Of a stretch of DNA of 64,000 nucleotides, positions 8,263-17,857 are shown piece by piece. The position numbers were made by a program, and so were the translations under genes. The stretch lies in NCBI RefSeq assembly GCF_015558675.1, contig NZ_JADMOL010000001.1, positions 320,799 through 384,798 on the forward strand, given 5' to 3'. The DNA comes from Paenibacillus sp. 1001270B_150601_E10 (lineage in GTDB: Bacteria > Bacillota > Bacilli > Paenibacillales > Paenibacillaceae). Under the pieces are notes generated by a model that made no database searches, was not told the DNA's origin, and was given only the letters and a program-made list of their open reading frames with translations. How positions within the stretch are numbered: position 1 is the stretch's first letter; the number at the start of each line of letters is the position of its first letter.

Positions 8263-9018
8263 CTACTGTGCGATTTGTGATTTGATCGATTGCAGGATCT
8301 TCTTTTCCAATCTTGACACCTGCACCTGGGATATTCCTAAACGACTTGCTACTTCTGATTGAGTCTGGTCTCGGAAGTATCTCAGATAGACAATGAGGCG
8401 TTCACGCTCATTGAGCCCTTCAATCGCTTCATTCAGAGCAAGCTTGTCAAACCACTTCTCCTGCGAATCATCCGAGATTTGATCCATCAATGTGATGGGA
8501 TCACCATCATTTTCGAACACCGTCTCATGAATGGAAGTAGGCGGCTTGTTTGCTTCTTGAGCAAAGACGACATCCTCCGGCGACACTCCAAGCTCATCTG
8601 CAACCTCGCTGATCGTTGGCAGTCGATTGTAGCGCTTAGACAGCTCATCCTTCGTCTTGCGAACTTTGTTCGCCATCTCCTTCAAGGAACGGCTCACTTT
8701 AATGGTGCCGTCGTCCCGTAGGAAACGCTGAATTTCACCAATGATCATAGGCACTGCATAGGTAGAGAATTTGACATCATAGGACAAATCAAACTTGTCT
8801 ACCGATTTAAGCAGTCCGATACAGCCGATTTGAAACAAGTCATCCGGCTCGTAGCCGCGATTCATAAAGCGTTGAACAACAGACCATACGAGCCGTATAT
8901 TGCAGTTCACCAGCCGTTCACGAGCTAGTCCGTCACCAGATTGGCTTAGGGCGATGAGTCGCTTTACTTCTGCGTCGTCCAGATAGCTGTTTGACGTTTG
9001 CTTCATATCAACATCCAT
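8263..9018 (-). CDS. sigF: RNA polymerase sporulation sigma factor SigF
   Basis: The first forespore-specific sigma factor, 251 residues. Region 2 shows LVWSVVQRFMNRGYEPDDLFQIG and the DNA-melting/-10 segment KFDLSYDVKFSTYAVPMI; region 3 follows, and region 4 at the C terminus has the helix-turn-helix QSEVASRLGISQVQVSRLE. Activity is held back by SpoIIAB, encoded 11 bases upstream. The ATG at 9018 has an AGGGG site nine bases before it. It is the last gene of the spoIIA operon and ends at a strong terminator. SigG is close in sequence, but the operon settles the identity. Confidence 0.96.
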   Translation of the reverse strand: MDVDMKQTSNSYLDDAEVKRLIALSQSGDGLARERLVNCNIRLVWSVVQRFMNRGYEPDDLFQIGCIGLLKSVDKFDLSYDVKFSTYAVPMIIGEIQRFLRDDGTIKVSRSLKEMANKVRKTKDELSKRYNRLPTISEVADELGVSPEDVVFAQEANKPPTSIHETVFENDGDPITLMDQISDDSQEKWFDKLALNEAIEGLNERERLIVYLRYFRDQTQSEVASRLGISQVQVSRLEKKILQSIKSQIAQ

Positions 9019-9029
9019 TGGCTCAACCC

Positions 9030-9482
9030 CTAATTATACAGCGCTTTTTTGGATTCAATGCGCTTCTTCATCCGAATGCTTGTCCCAGCTCCAGGTGCGC
9101 TTACCACCTCAAACTGATCCATAAAGTTCTCCATTATGGTAAAGCCCATTCCAGAACGCTCCATGTCTGGCTTTGACGTATATAGCGGCTGACGAGCAAG
9201 CTCAATATCCTCAATGCCTCTGCCTTCGTCGGAAACGGTAATAGTTACTTCTTCCCCTTCAATCTCAGCCGATATGCTTACCATACCGTCCGGCTTGTTC
9301 TCATAGCCGTGGATAATGCAGTTTGTTACGGCTTCTGAGATAACGGTCTTGAGATCCGTTAATTCCTCAAGCGTTGGATCCATCTGTGAGACAAAGGCAG
9401 CTACCGTAATACGTGCAAAGGCTTCATTTTCAGAACGGCTCAAAAATTGCAAGCTCATTCGATTCATCTCGTGCTCCATCAT
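9030..9482 (-). CDS. spoIIAB: Anti-sigma F factor / serine kinase SpoIIAB
   Basis: 150-residue GHKL-fold ATPase that binds SigF and phosphorylates SpoIIAA. The N box is [13 protein letters not shown] near residue 46, the G1 box DEGRGIED near 84 and the G2 box [11 protein letters not shown] near 107, all present and intact. The length matches the family (146). It overlaps the end of spoIIAA by four bases, suggesting coupled translation, and is followed by sigF. Control is by partner switching in the predivisional cell and forespore. Confidence 0.96.
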   Translation of the reverse strand: MMEHEMNRMSLQFLSRSENEAFARITVAAFVSQMDPTLEELTDLKTVISEAVTNCIIHGYENKPDGMVSISAEIEGEEVTITVSDEGRGIEDIELARQPLYTSKPDMERSGMGFTIMENFMDQFEVVSAPGAGTSIRMKKRIESKKALYN

Positions 9483-9832
9483 GACACAACCTCCAGACCG
9501 CTCAGCGCGTTGCGCTCGTTTTCATATACACTAACGATCTTGAATAGACCTGATAGTTCAAATAAACGGCGTACTGCCGGATTGAGCTCACAAACGGCCA
9601 TTGTCCCGCCCTTTGCCTTGAGCAATTTGTAACGTCCGAGGATAACGCCAAGTCCAGAGCTATCCATGAACGATAATTCCTTAAGACTCAAGACCAAGTG
9701 ATTCACCTGTCCTCGCTGGATAGCATCATCCAATTGGATGCGTACAAGCTCAGCGGTATGATGATCCAATTCTCCACGCAAACGGGTGATTAGTACATTG
9801 CGGCGGTGTTCAAGTTCCACCTGTAAGTTCAT
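9479..9832 (-). CDS. spoIIAA: Anti-sigma F factor antagonist SpoIIAA
   Basis: 117-residue STAS-domain protein. The phosphorylated serine lies in [16 protein letters not shown] near residue 57, the hallmark site. In its unphosphorylated form it releases SigF from SpoIIAB; the phosphatase SpoIIE, not encoded in this window, resets it. I set the start at the ATG at 9832, preceded by GGGAGGAG, which gives [10 protein letters not shown]; an 11-codon upstream extension is unlikely. First gene of the spoIIA operon behind the sigma-H promoter at 9863-9892. Confidence 0.95.
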   Translation of the reverse strand: MNLQVELEHRRNVLITRLRGELDHHTAELVRIQLDDAIQRGQVNHLVLSLKELSFMDSSGLGVILGRYKLLKAKGGTMAVCELNPAVRRLFELSGLFKIVSVYENERNALSGLEVVS

Positions 9833-9862
9833 GTCCTTCACTCTCCTCCCATGTTGCGATAC

Positions 9863-9892
9863 CAATTCGTTACGTACACTTCCATATCCTGC
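9863..9892 (-). promoter_or_regulatory. Sigma-H promoter of the spoIIA operon
   Basis: Minus-strand GCAGGATAT (9884-9892) matches the sigma-H -35 RNAGGAWWW fully, and AACGAATTG (9863-9871) matches the -10 RNNGAATWW in all but the last base, with a 12-base spacer. It lies 31 bases upstream of spoIIAA. Just upstream, TTTTGTCGGCA resembles a degraded 0A box. In B. subtilis spoIIA is driven by sigma-H and activated by Spo0A-P, so the fit is strong. Confidence 0.8.
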
Positions 9893-9918
9893 TTGCCGAC
9901 AAAACTAGAAGCTAGGTT

Positions 9919-11169
9919 CTAATCGTTGACAAAAAACAACTTGCTGCACGTCCGTTTGAACATCGTCCACCAGTCAGCTTTCGCAACGGATTCGCTGGAT
10001 TCGACAGGGAATTCACGAATCGCCTTATCCCCTTGATAAACGACAATCTTGCCGATGGGTTGGCCCTTCTCAATCGGTGCCTTGATCGACTCTGGCGCGA
10101 CAAGCTCATAGCGAACCTTATTCTCTGCTTCGCCTTTTTTAATCAAGACTTGATACGGACGCTCTGCTTTGATCTGTAGCTTCGCTTCCATTCCCTTCTC
10201 GACTTTAATCTCACCAATCGGATCACCAGACTTAATCAGCGGAACACTTGAATATTGAGCAAAGGCATAGTCAAACATCTGGGATACTTCGCTGTTGCGA
10301 GTCTTTGTATTCGGCTCCCCAAGCACAACCGCGATCACGCGCAAATTATCACGCTTTGCGGTTGCAGATAAGCAGTATTTGGCTTCAGACGTATAGCCTG
10401 TCTTCAAACCGTCTGCTCCAGAATAGAAGCGAACAAGCTTATTCGTATTGACGAGCCAAAACTTTTTGTCTGTGTTTTGGCGCAAATAATCTTCATATGC
10501 ACCCGTAAACTTTGTTATCTCTGGATACTGCACAAGCGCTTGAGACATTAGCGCAATGTCATAGGCAGAGGTGTAATGGTTCTCCGCTGGAAGTCCATTA
10601 CAGTTGACAAAGTGGGTATCGTTCATGCCGAGCTCTTTGGCTTTTGCATTCATCATTTGAACGAAGGCCTGTTCAGAACCCGCAATTTTCTCTGCAATGG
10701 CGACGGAAGCGTCGTTGCCTGATGCCATTGCAATGCCCTTTAACATTTCTTCAACGGTCATTTCCTCGCCTGGCTCGAGGAAAATCTGAGATCCTCCCAT
10801 AGAGGCTGCATATTCGCTTGTACGAACCTTATCTGTCATTTTCAGCTTTCCATCACGAATTGCATCCATGGTGAGCAGCATGGTCATAATTTTGGTAATG
10901 CTCGCTGGAGGCAGCTTGTCATGGCTATTTTTCTCGAAAATAATCGTTCCGGAATCAGCATCCATTAACACGGCTGAGCGAGAATTCTGAGCAAGTTGAA
11001 TAGATGGCTCCGTGGTGCCTGACGTCGTTGGCAGCACCTCTTCAGCATGGTTTGTTTGACCAACTTGATCTACAGGCGGTACATCCAGTGCCAAAGCGCC
11101 TGCCTGAGCGGGCATGAGCAGTGATGCCGTTAATGTCAAGACTGTACAGATGTAAACCCAACGATTCAA
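9919..11169 (-). CDS. dacF: D-alanyl-D-alanine carboxypeptidase DacF (penicillin-binding protein)
   Basis: 416 residues with an N-terminal signal peptide (residues about 1-25, ending near MPAQAGALA). It trims the terminal D-Ala of peptidoglycan side chains, in B. subtilis in the forespore side of the cortex. The active-site serine and lysine are in ASITK near residue 88, the second motif is SGN (MASGNDAS near 150), and the third is KTG in GLKTGYT near 257. A PBP5 C-terminal beta domain follows. The start codon is TTG (11167-11169) behind TTAGGAGGGG. Upstream of spoIIAA exactly as in B. subtilis. Confidence 0.94.
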   Translation of the reverse strand: MNRWVYICTVLTLTASLLMPAQAGALALDVPPVDQVGQTNHAEEVLPTTSGTTEPSIQLAQNSRSAVLMDADSGTIIFEKNSHDKLPPASITKIMTMLLTMDAIRDGKLKMTDKVRTSEYAASMGGSQIFLEPGEEMTVEEMLKGIAMASGNDASVAIAEKIAGSEQAFVQMMNAKAKELGMNDTHFVNCNGLPAENHYTSAYDIALMSQALVQYPEITKFTGAYEDYLRQNTDKKFWLVNTNKLVRFYSGADGLKTGYTSEAKYCLSATAKRDNLRVIAVVLGEPNTKTRNSEVSQMFDYAFAQYSSVPLIKSGDPIGEIKVEKGMEAKLQIKAERPYQVLIKKGEAENKVRYELVAPESIKAPIEKGQPIGKIVVYQGDKAIREFPVESSESVAKADWWTMFKRTCSKLFFVND

Positions 11170-11357
11170 GATCGTCCCCTCCTAAGTACGTATTGCAGCA
11201 TCTGTCGAATGATGCTGAGTTTCCATTTTCATTTTTGTGTAAACACGCCAAAAAGACGTGACGATGTCTTATAGTCATTCTTGTCCGAAATCATACAAAA
11301 TATTCCTACATGAACACATGAATGATTGCATAGATAGGTATCCCGGCTTTTACATAA

Positions 11358-11411
11358 CAAAAAAACGATTGGCTTATGCTTCAAATTGAAGCAACCAATC
11401 GCTTTTTTTGC
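11358..11411 (-). terminator. Intrinsic terminator after pdp
   Basis: Minus-strand GCGATTGGTTGCTTCAA pairs with TTGAAGCATAAGCCAATCG, followed by TTTTTTTG. It lies 12 bases after the pdp stop and has A-rich flanks on both sides, typical of a strong terminator. Confidence 0.85.
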
Positions 11412-11422
11412 AGATGATAAAG

Positions 11423-12751
11423 TTATACGAAGCGCTGTACGCCATCCTTCGTCACAATGGCATATACAAGCGGCTTCTCTTCCACCGCAGTTTGTGAGAG
11501 CTGGTAAGCCTGCACGATGCGTGCAGAAGCTTCTTCCACTCTTGCCTCGTCATTTACATGAAGTACAGCCAGCACGTCGCCAGCCTTAACTTCATCCGCT
11601 ACCTTTTTACGCAGATCAATACCTACGGCAAGGTCGATCTTGCTTTCCTTGGTTTCTCGTCCTGCACCAAGCAGCATCGCAGCAATGCCAATGCTTTCTG
11701 CCTCAATTGCGGCTACATAGCCCGTATCCGATGCTTTCACTTCGACCCTCTTCGCCGCTTGCGGCAGTCGTTCCGGCTGCTCAATCATGCCAGCATCCCC
11801 GCCTTGAGCCTGCGCAAGCTGCTTTAAGCGTTCGAAGGCTGACCCGTCTTGAATATGTGACTCAAGCTTCGCCTTCGCTTCATCAATTGATGAAGCTTGC
11901 TTGCCCAACACGAGCATATGGGAGCCAAGTGTAAGACAAAGCTCATGGAGATCTTCAGGGCCTTGACCACGCAGTGTATCAATCGCTTCTTGTACCTCCA
12001 AGGCATTCCCAATCAAGTGACCAAGCGGCTGATCCATATCGGAAATAATGGCAACCGTGTCACGACCTACTTCTGTACCAATGTCCACCATGGCTTTGGC
12101 AAGCTCTATGGAATCATCCAGCGTCTTCATGAATGCCCCGCTGCCTGTCTTCACATCAAGCACGATGGCATCAGCTCCAGCCGCGATCTTCTTGCTCATG
12201 ACGGAGCTTGCAATCAAAGGAATCGAGTCAACGGTAGCTGTAACATCACGAAGCGCATACAGCTTTTTATCTGCCGGCGTTATGTTGCCGCTTTGCCCGA
12301 TAAGAGAGACCCCAATCTCGTTGACCTGCTTGAAAAATTGTTCACGAGACAGTTCAACCTGGAAGCCTGCAATAGATTCCAGCTTGTCGATCGTGCCGCC
12401 CGTATGTCCAAGACCGCGACCAGACATTTTCGCAACAGGAACACCCGCTGCAGCAACCATTGGAGCTAGTACAAGCGTTGTCTTATCGCCTACACCGCCC
12501 GTAGAATGCTTGTCTACTTTGACGCCACGAATCGGGCTTAAATCAATTTGGTCACCCGACTTCGCCATTTCAAGCGTTAATTGCGCTGTCTCCTGAGCAT
12601 TCATGCCCTGGAAATAAATCGCCATTGCAAAGGCAGCGATCTGGTAATCCGGAACGGAGCCATCACTATAGCCTTGGATCATAAAGGCAATCTCTTCGTG
12701 TGTAAGAGCATGGCCATCGCGTTTTTTATGAATAATGTCAACCGCTCGCAT
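11423..12751 (-). CDS. pdp: Pyrimidine-nucleoside phosphorylase
   Basis: 442 residues; phosphorolysis of uridine, thymidine and deoxyuridine to base plus (deoxy)ribose 1-phosphate. The thymidine phosphorylase family signature [16 protein letters not shown] is near residue 108, and [13 protein letters not shown] near 82 binds phosphate. The N-terminal helical domain, central alpha/beta domain and C-terminal PYNP domain are all in place at the normal length (433 in B. subtilis). It follows punA and deoB, forming a salvage set: the ribose 1-phosphate made here goes to DeoB. In B. subtilis pdp lies elsewhere, so this grouping is a local difference. Confidence 0.95.
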   Translation of the reverse strand: MRAVDIIHKKRDGHALTHEEIAFMIQGYSDGSVPDYQIAAFAMAIYFQGMNAQETAQLTLEMAKSGDQIDLSPIRGVKVDKHSTGGVGDKTTLVLAPMVAAAGVPVAKMSGRGLGHTGGTIDKLESIAGFQVELSREQFFKQVNEIGVSLIGQSGNITPADKKLYALRDVTATVDSIPLIASSVMSKKIAAGADAIVLDVKTGSGAFMKTLDDSIELAKAMVDIGTEVGRDTVAIISDMDQPLGHLIGNALEVQEAIDTLRGQGPEDLHELCLTLGSHMLVLGKQASSIDEAKAKLESHIQDGSAFERLKQLAQAQGGDAGMIEQPERLPQAAKRVEVKASDTGYVAAIEAESIGIAAMLLGAGRETKESKIDLAVGIDLRKKVADEVKAGDVLAVLHVNDEARVEEASARIVQAYQLSQTAVEEKPLVYAIVTKDGVQRFV

Positions 12752-12796
12752 CTGTTGACCTCCTTGATGTCCTTCTGTAAAATTTACACTTATGTT

Positions 12797-13630
12797 CTAC
12801 GCCATCGCTGGAATGATATCCAATACCAGCTTCAAGAATTGCTCTCGTACCATTTCTGCCGTCTCCATTACTTCTTCGTGGGACAGCGGTTGATCGAGAA
12901 TACCTGCTGCCATGTTGCTAATGCAGGAGATGCCTAGAACCTCGATGCCTGCATGACGGGCCACGATAACCTCAGATACGGTGGACATGCCAACAGCATC
13001 TGCGCCTAATGTTCTCAGCATGCGAATCTCAGCTGGAGTCTCATAGCTTGGTCCGAGCAATCCAGCGTATACTCCTTCACGGAAGGTAAAAGAATGCTTA
13101 GCAGCTACTTCATGCGCAACCTTGCGAAGTCGCTTGCTGTATGCTTCGGACATATCAGGAAAACGAGGTCCAAGCTTCGCATCGTTTGCGCCCATAAGCG
13201 GATTCGTACCTGTCATATTCAAATGATCACTAATCAACATCAGATCCCCTGCTACATAAGAGGTGTTCACTCCTCCTGCTGCGTTCGTCACTAATAGCTG
13301 CTTCACGCCAATTGCTTTCATCACACGCACCGGGAACGCCGTCATCTCGGGACCATAGCCCTCGTACATGTGGAAGCGGCCTTTCATCAGCACCACGCCG
13401 CGTCCTTGAATCGTTCCGATCAGGAGCTCGCCTGCATGCCCTTCGACCGTAGATTGTGGAAAATGAGGAATCTCGCTATAAGCAATCGTCACTGGATTCT
13501 CTACAAGATCCGCAAGCACGCCGAGCCCGGATCCTAAGATTAAGCCAACCTCTGGCGCTACCTCTGTTTTACCTTGAATAAATGCTGCTGCAGCTTCGAT
13601 TTGTTCAAAAGACAACCCTGTTTGACTCAT
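12797..13630 (-). CDS. punA: Purine-nucleoside phosphorylase (inosine/guanosine type)
   Basis: 277 residues of the trimeric PNP/MTAP class. It cleaves purine (deoxy)nucleosides with phosphate. Visible family features are LILGSGLGVLADLVE near residue 27 (phosphate loop), the HMYEGY segment near 88, TNAAGGVN near 116, the methionine-rich ADAVGMSTVSEVIVARH stretch near 211 and the conserved asparagine in ISCISNMAAGI. It lies between deoB and pdp on the same strand and matches B. subtilis PupG (PunA) in place and length. Confidence 0.95.
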   Translation of the reverse strand: MSQTGLSFEQIEAAAAFIQGKTEVAPEVGLILGSGLGVLADLVENPVTIAYSEIPHFPQSTVEGHAGELLIGTIQGRGVVLMKGRFHMYEGYGPEMTAFPVRVMKAIGVKQLLVTNAAGGVNTSYVAGDLMLISDHLNMTGTNPLMGANDAKLGPRFPDMSEAYSKRLRKVAHEVAAKHSFTFREGVYAGLLGPSYETPAEIRMLRTLGADAVGMSTVSEVIVARHAGIEVLGISCISNMAAGILDQPLSHEEVMETAEMVREQFLKLVLDIIPAMA

Positions 13631-13713
13631 GAATTTTTCCTCCCATAGCCCATGTATTAGTGTTGTTAAACATGTTGTTTCTATACTTGCTAAAAGTATT
13701 AAAACACTTGGAA

Positions 13714-14904
13714 TTACAGCTCAGACAAGAAGCTTGTACCAATCTTAGGTAGTTTCGCTCCGAAGTTGTCTGCAATTGTAGCGCCAAGATCTGCATATGT
13801 GGCACGTACGCCAATTGTTTTCCCCGCCTCAATCGATGGGCTGTACAACAGAATAGGCACGTATTCACGCGTATGATCAGTACCCGGATGCACCGGGTCA
13901 TTGCCGTGGTCTGCCGTAATAATCAAGAGATCTTTAGGGCCTGTACGTCCAAGGAAATCAGGGATTGAAGTATCGAATTCCTCAAGCGCCTTTGCATAAC
14001 CTTCTGGATCGCGACGATGACCGTATAAGGAGTCAAAGTCCACCAAATTCGTAAACAGCAAGCCTTCAAAAGGCTTTGTCATTTGCTCCAGCGTCACTTC
14101 AATGCCATGAGCATTGCTCTTCGTTGGGTAGGATTGAAGAATCCCTTCACCAGAGAAGATATCGTTGATCTTGCCTACAGAGATCACATCTTTGCCTTGA
14201 TCCTTGAGTGCATTTAGTACCGTCGGCTCCGGCGGCTTAACCGCATAGTCATGTCGATTCGGAGTGCGTGTAAAGTTGCCTGGCTCCCCTACATATGGTC
14301 TAGCAATGACACGTCCCACAGCATAGGGGTCCTCCAACGTAAGCTCTCGAGCAATCTCGCAAGCACGATATAGCTCTTCTAGCGGAATAACATCTTCATG
14401 CGCAGCAATTTGGAACACGCTGTCAGCCGAGGTATAGACGATCCACGCCCCTGTTTTCATTTGCTCTTCGCCATATTCAACGAGAATTTCTGTTCCGGAT
14501 GCCGGTTTGTTGGCAAGCACCTTACGGCCCGTCGCTTCTTCAAAGCGCTGGATGAGCTCATCGGGGAAGCCGTTCGGGAATGTATTGAACGGTGTTGTGA
14601 TATGTAATCCCATCAGTTCCCAATGTCCTGTCATCGTATCTTTTCCTGCAGAAATCTCCGCCATTTTGCCGTAGACGCCTTGAGGCTTGTCTACAGCGCT
14701 AACAGCTCCCAATTCTGCGATATTAGCAAGCCCTAGCTGCTGAAGATTTGAAAGCTTAATAGTTGGCACTCGCTCGATAATATGTCCAAGCGTATGGGAG
14801 CCTTTGTCCCCAAATGCTTCAGCGTCTGGCAGCTCGCCGATACCGACGCTATCCATTACAATGACCGTAATCTTATCAAATTTTTGATTGGTTCCTTCTG
14901 TCAT
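13714..14904 (-). CDS. deoB: Phosphopentomutase
   Basis: 396 residues of the alkaline-phosphatase-like metalloenzyme family; it interconverts (deoxy)ribose 1-phosphate and 5-phosphate, linking nucleoside phosphorolysis to the pentose phosphate pathway. The metal and nucleophile region [15 protein letters not shown] is at the start, [11 protein letters not shown] near residue 88 carries the phosphorylated threonine, and ITADHGNDP plus DHTREYVP bind manganese near the C terminus. The ATG at 14904 is chosen because GAGGAG lies nine bases upstream. Equivalent to B. subtilis drm, between xerD and punA as there. Confidence 0.96.
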   Translation of the reverse strand: MTEGTNQKFDKITVIVMDSVGIGELPDAEAFGDKGSHTLGHIIERVPTIKLSNLQQLGLANIAELGAVSAVDKPQGVYGKMAEISAGKDTMTGHWELMGLHITTPFNTFPNGFPDELIQRFEEATGRKVLANKPASGTEILVEYGEEQMKTGAWIVYTSADSVFQIAAHEDVIPLEELYRACEIARELTLEDPYAVGRVIARPYVGEPGNFTRTPNRHDYAVKPPEPTVLNALKDQGKDVISVGKINDIFSGEGILQSYPTKSNAHGIEVTLEQMTKPFEGLLFTNLVDFDSLYGHRRDPEGYAKALEEFDTSIPDFLGRTGPKDLLIITADHGNDPVHPGTDHTREYVPILLYSPSIEAGKTIGVRATYADLGATIADNFGAKLPKIGTSFLSEL

Positions 14905-14948
14905 GGCCAACCACTCCTCTAATGTCTTCTTTGTTAGTCTGTCTTGGA

Positions 14949-15911
14949 TCACTCTTCTCCATTCTCATGGGAAGAGGTTGATTTGCGCGCTCTCGGATGA
15001 GCGGAGGTATAGACTTCCTTCATGCTAAGTCTGCCTCTTGGAATTGCATAACGCTGGGTGGTAGCTGGATCAGCATGTCCAAGCATTTCTTGAACGGCTC
15101 GAACATCCGCTCCATTGTCAAGCAAATGGGCCGCAAACGATTGCCTTAGCGTATGTGGGGTTAAAGCAGCAGGCAGTTCGAGGTCTTCCGCATATTTTTT
15201 CAACAGCTTCCAGAAGCCTTGTCTCGTCATCCTCTGTCCTCTTGCATTCAAAAATAAAGGATGCCCTGCTGACAATGAATCATCGCCTGCATCAGACCGT
15301 GAATGCGCCGCATATGCAGGACGTGAACGATCTAAATAGAGCTTTAGTGACTCCATCGCGGCTTGTCCCAGGGGAACAACACGCTCTTTGCGATTTAGCT
15401 CCAGCCGGACAAATCCAAGCTGCAAGTGCACGTCCTCCACATTGAGCGAAATAAGCTCAGAAATGCGAACGCCTGTCCCATAGAGCGTTTCCAGCATAGC
15501 GCGGTCTCGAATCCCCTGCACGGTATTCGGATCAGGCGCAAGGAGCAGCTCTTCAACCTGCTCAATGGTTAGCAAATGAGGCTCCTTCTTTGGTTGTCTC
15601 GGCATTTCGATGGCAACGGCAGGATTTAAAGGGATCTGTCCTTCCTTCACCAGATACTGAAAGAAAGAATGCAATGCAGCACGATGCCTGTGTACCGTGG
15701 ATGGCGCCTTGCCAGCCTGTCTTAAGGTTCCGATATAGTATTGAATGTGATGCGGTGTAACCTGAGTAGCATCAAGAAGACTTTCCTTTGCAGTGTACTG
15801 CATAAAGGCAGTCAAGTCTCTATTGTAGGCATCAAGAGTATGTATCGACAGTTGACGTTCTTCCTGCAAATATCTCAAATACTGTGCGAACTGCTCTTCA
15901 TATTTTGTCAT
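14949..15911 (-). CDS. xerD: Site-specific tyrosine recombinase XerD
   Basis: 320 residues; resolves chromosome dimers at dif with XerC. The N-terminal SAM-like core-binding domain covers about 1-95. The catalytic residues are all visible: Arg in [12 protein letters not shown] near 160, the beta-hairpin lysine, His and Arg in HTLRQSF near 255, His in [10 protein letters not shown] and the tyrosine nucleophile in QRYAIPRG near 295. The residue after HTLR is Gln rather than the usual His, and the C-terminal tail is somewhat extended. The ATG at 15911 follows GAGGGG; place before deoB is as in B. subtilis ripX. Confidence 0.93.
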   Translation of the reverse strand: MTKYEEQFAQYLRYLQEERQLSIHTLDAYNRDLTAFMQYTAKESLLDATQVTPHHIQYYIGTLRQAGKAPSTVHRHRAALHSFFQYLVKEGQIPLNPAVAIEMPRQPKKEPHLLTIEQVEELLLAPDPNTVQGIRDRAMLETLYGTGVRISELISLNVEDVHLQLGFVRLELNRKERVVPLGQAAMESLKLYLDRSRPAYAAHSRSDAGDDSLSAGHPLFLNARGQRMTRQGFWKLLKKYAEDLELPAALTPHTLRQSFAAHLLDNGADVRAVQEMLGHADPATTQRYAIPRGRLSMKEVYTSAHPRARKSTSSHENGEE

Positions 15912-15975
15912 TCTGCTACCCCTCATTACTTGTACTCTCTCTATCATACAACAAGCCCCTTCATTCGTGCGACCA

Positions 15976-16212
15976 TCATTCCCCTAACCAATAAAATAAC
16001 CGAATTCTAGAAGTGATTGAGTCCGATTCCAGATCTAAATCAGGATCAGCCTGAAATACCTTTACCGCTCTTCCTTGCGGAATTTTATATTTGTCGACTG
16101 GAGCTATCCAATCCGTAACTGCGTTAAATATCTGCACCAATGCATAGGTGCAAATTAAGAATACCGCAATGAACTTTAGACGTTCCAGCCACTTTCGAAT
16201 TGAAACGACCAT
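15976..16212 (-). CDS. DUF4227 family membrane protein (YqzK-like)
   Basis: 78 residues with one N-terminal membrane segment (FIAVFLICTYALVQIF, about 14-29) and an outward or soluble C-terminal part with IPQGRAVKVFQ. Function is unknown. It corresponds in position (between fur and xerD) and size to B. subtilis YqzK, the DUF4227 family. The GGGAGGG ribosome site is ten bases ahead of the ATG at 16212. Family assignment rests on my recall of the sequence pattern and on synteny. Confidence 0.8.
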   Translation of the reverse strand: MVVSIRKWLERLKFIAVFLICTYALVQIFNAVTDWIAPVDKYKIPQGRAVKVFQADPDLDLESDSITSRIRLFYWLGE

Positions 16213-16457
16213 AAGTTGATCCCTCCCATTTGCTGCGCCTATAGAAAAGTAAGATTGTCCTTCTTAAACGTATGAATGGCGAAAGGCGAATATGCTCTCT
16301 AAAGGGTTATGGTTCGAATCAACTCGATGAAAAGCATAACATTGTCAACCTCATAATGGACCGTTCATGAAGCAGCACCGTTTTATTATCGCCCACATAA
16401 GATAACTCATCTTGACTCGTTACGTTCATTGATAACGAATCGTCAGGAGGAACATGT

Positions 16458-17816
16458 GTGATGACAAAGAAGCTGTCTCAATTACTTACAGCCGTAATTC
16501 ATGGCGTACCTGCAGAACGAAGAGTTCGCAAAATGATTGTGATGAGAGATCGTGAAAGCTACTTTCATTGCATTCAACAGCTCCACGATCAAGGATATCC
16601 TCCAATCAAAACGATCGACGCTGCTCATCTTCTGTGCTGTCATATGGACGGTCAGCTTGCAATAACTTCGTTACTGGAGCACCCTGCCATACATCATATT
16701 GAGAATGACGTAACGGTACATGCTCATCCAATCCGCCATAGAAAGCCTAACCGTACTTCAGGCAAGTCCACGAAAAAGAAAGGGTACGAGAACAATCCGA
16801 TTCCTTGGGGAATTCGTGCGATTCAAGCTCCAGCAGTCTGGTCCCAAACGCGAGGTGCTGGGGTAAAGGTTGGATTTATTGATACGGGTATATCTCCCCA
16901 TCCAGATTTGTGGATTCGAGGGGGTGTAAATACGATGTCATATGGCCAGTCTTACGACGATGACAATGGCCATGGGACTCATATTGCAGGCACGGTTGCA
17001 GCATTAGGTAAGCAGGGTATGCTGGTCGGCGTAGCTTCAGACATCCAACTATACGCCGTAAAGTCTCTTGATCATCAAGGGGATGGATATGTATCGGATA
17101 TCGTTGACGGGATTGAATGGTGCATACGCGAGGGAATGGATATCATTAACATGAGCCTAGGGCTTGATGGACCAAGCCAATCTTTAAGAGCAACGATCCG
17201 TAAAGCCCAGCAAAGGGGTATCATCGTTGTCTCCTCAGCAGGAAACAGCGGACCAAACAATCGGTATATTGATGAACCAGCAAGTTATCCTGATGTTGTC
17301 GCCGTGGCAGCATGCGATCAGAAAAAGCGCATCGCCTCCTTTAGCAGCAGAGGACGCGGTATTACGATCACAGCGCCAGGGGTAGATATCGTGTCTACAG
17401 ATCGAGAAGGCGGCTTCGGCATCGAATCCGGCACCTCAATGGCGGCCCCCCACGTGACGGGGACGATCGCTCTCATGCTCTCGCTAAAGCCTGGGCTTAC
17501 CTCGAAGCAAATCAAGCGAATCTTAATCGATTCGTCCAAGCGCATCAAAGGTTTTGGAAGTCACGCTCAAGGGTCTGGCTTCCTGAACACCGCACATGCA
17601 ATCCGGCTGATGCAAAGGGAAGGAGAGCAGCATGCTGCTCCTACCCCTATGTTTAATCATTGGAAAGCACCTTCGTTAACGCCTCAAGGATTAGGCTTTG
17701 CTTCTCGTGTCCAGAGAAACGCCAAGCCTACTAGTGCGAAGCAAAAAAAGGTATCAACCCCCTTGCTCCTAGAAGCAAAGGCCATGACCATCCTGAAAAC
17801 AAAGAAAAAACCCTAG
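16458..17816 (+). CDS. Subtilisin-like serine protease (S8), apparently without signal peptide
   Basis: 452 residues on the plus strand, against the general direction. The catalytic triad is complete: Asp in GFIDTGISPHP near residue 140, His in NGHGTHIAGT near 175, Ser in SGTSMAAPHVTG near 327. Residues about 20-90 look like an I9-type propeptide, but the N terminus (MTKKLSQLLTAV) has no clear signal peptide, so an intracellular or unusually exported enzyme similar to AprX is possible. The basic C-terminal tail of about 60 residues is unassigned. Starts GTG 16458 or ATG 16461 are both served by AGGAGG. Nothing equivalent lies here in B. subtilis. Confidence 0.88.
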   Translation: MMTKKLSQLLTAVIHGVPAERRVRKMIVMRDRESYFHCIQQLHDQGYPPIKTIDAAHLLCCHMDGQLAITSLLEHPAIHHIENDVTVHAHPIRHRKPNRTSGKSTKKKGYENNPIPWGIRAIQAPAVWSQTRGAGVKVGFIDTGISPHPDLWIRGGVNTMSYGQSYDDDNGHGTHIAGTVAALGKQGMLVGVASDIQLYAVKSLDHQGDGYVSDIVDGIEWCIREGMDIINMSLGLDGPSQSLRATIRKAQQRGIIVVSSAGNSGPNNRYIDEPASYPDVVAVAACDQKKRIASFSSRGRGITITAPGVDIVSTDREGGFGIESGTSMAAPHVTGTIALMLSLKPGLTSKQIKRILIDSSKRIKGFGSHAQGSGFLNTAHAIRLMQREGEQHAAPTPMFNHWKAPSLTPQGLGFASRVQRNAKPTSAKQKKVSTPLLLEAKAMTILKTKKKP

Positions 17817-17836
17817 AGCTCAGCTCTAGGGCCTTC
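17804..17836. terminator. Bidirectional terminator between the S8 protease gene and fur
   Basis: A perfect stem CCCTAGAGCT / AGCTCTAGGG with almost no loop (17811-17831). On the minus strand it is followed by TTTTTTC (end of fur), on the plus strand by CCTTCTTCGTT (end of the protease gene). Confidence 0.85.
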
Positions 17837-17857
17837 TTCGTTATATTGAGTTCAGCG

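Noticed and set aside
11042-11278. 78-codon minus-strand frame at the start of dacF
   Set aside because: Overlaps the dacF signal peptide in another frame; the TTG start of dacF has the better ribosome site.
11897-12469. 190-codon plus-strand frame
   Set aside because: Lies wholly inside pdp on the opposite strand and has no ribosome site or motif.
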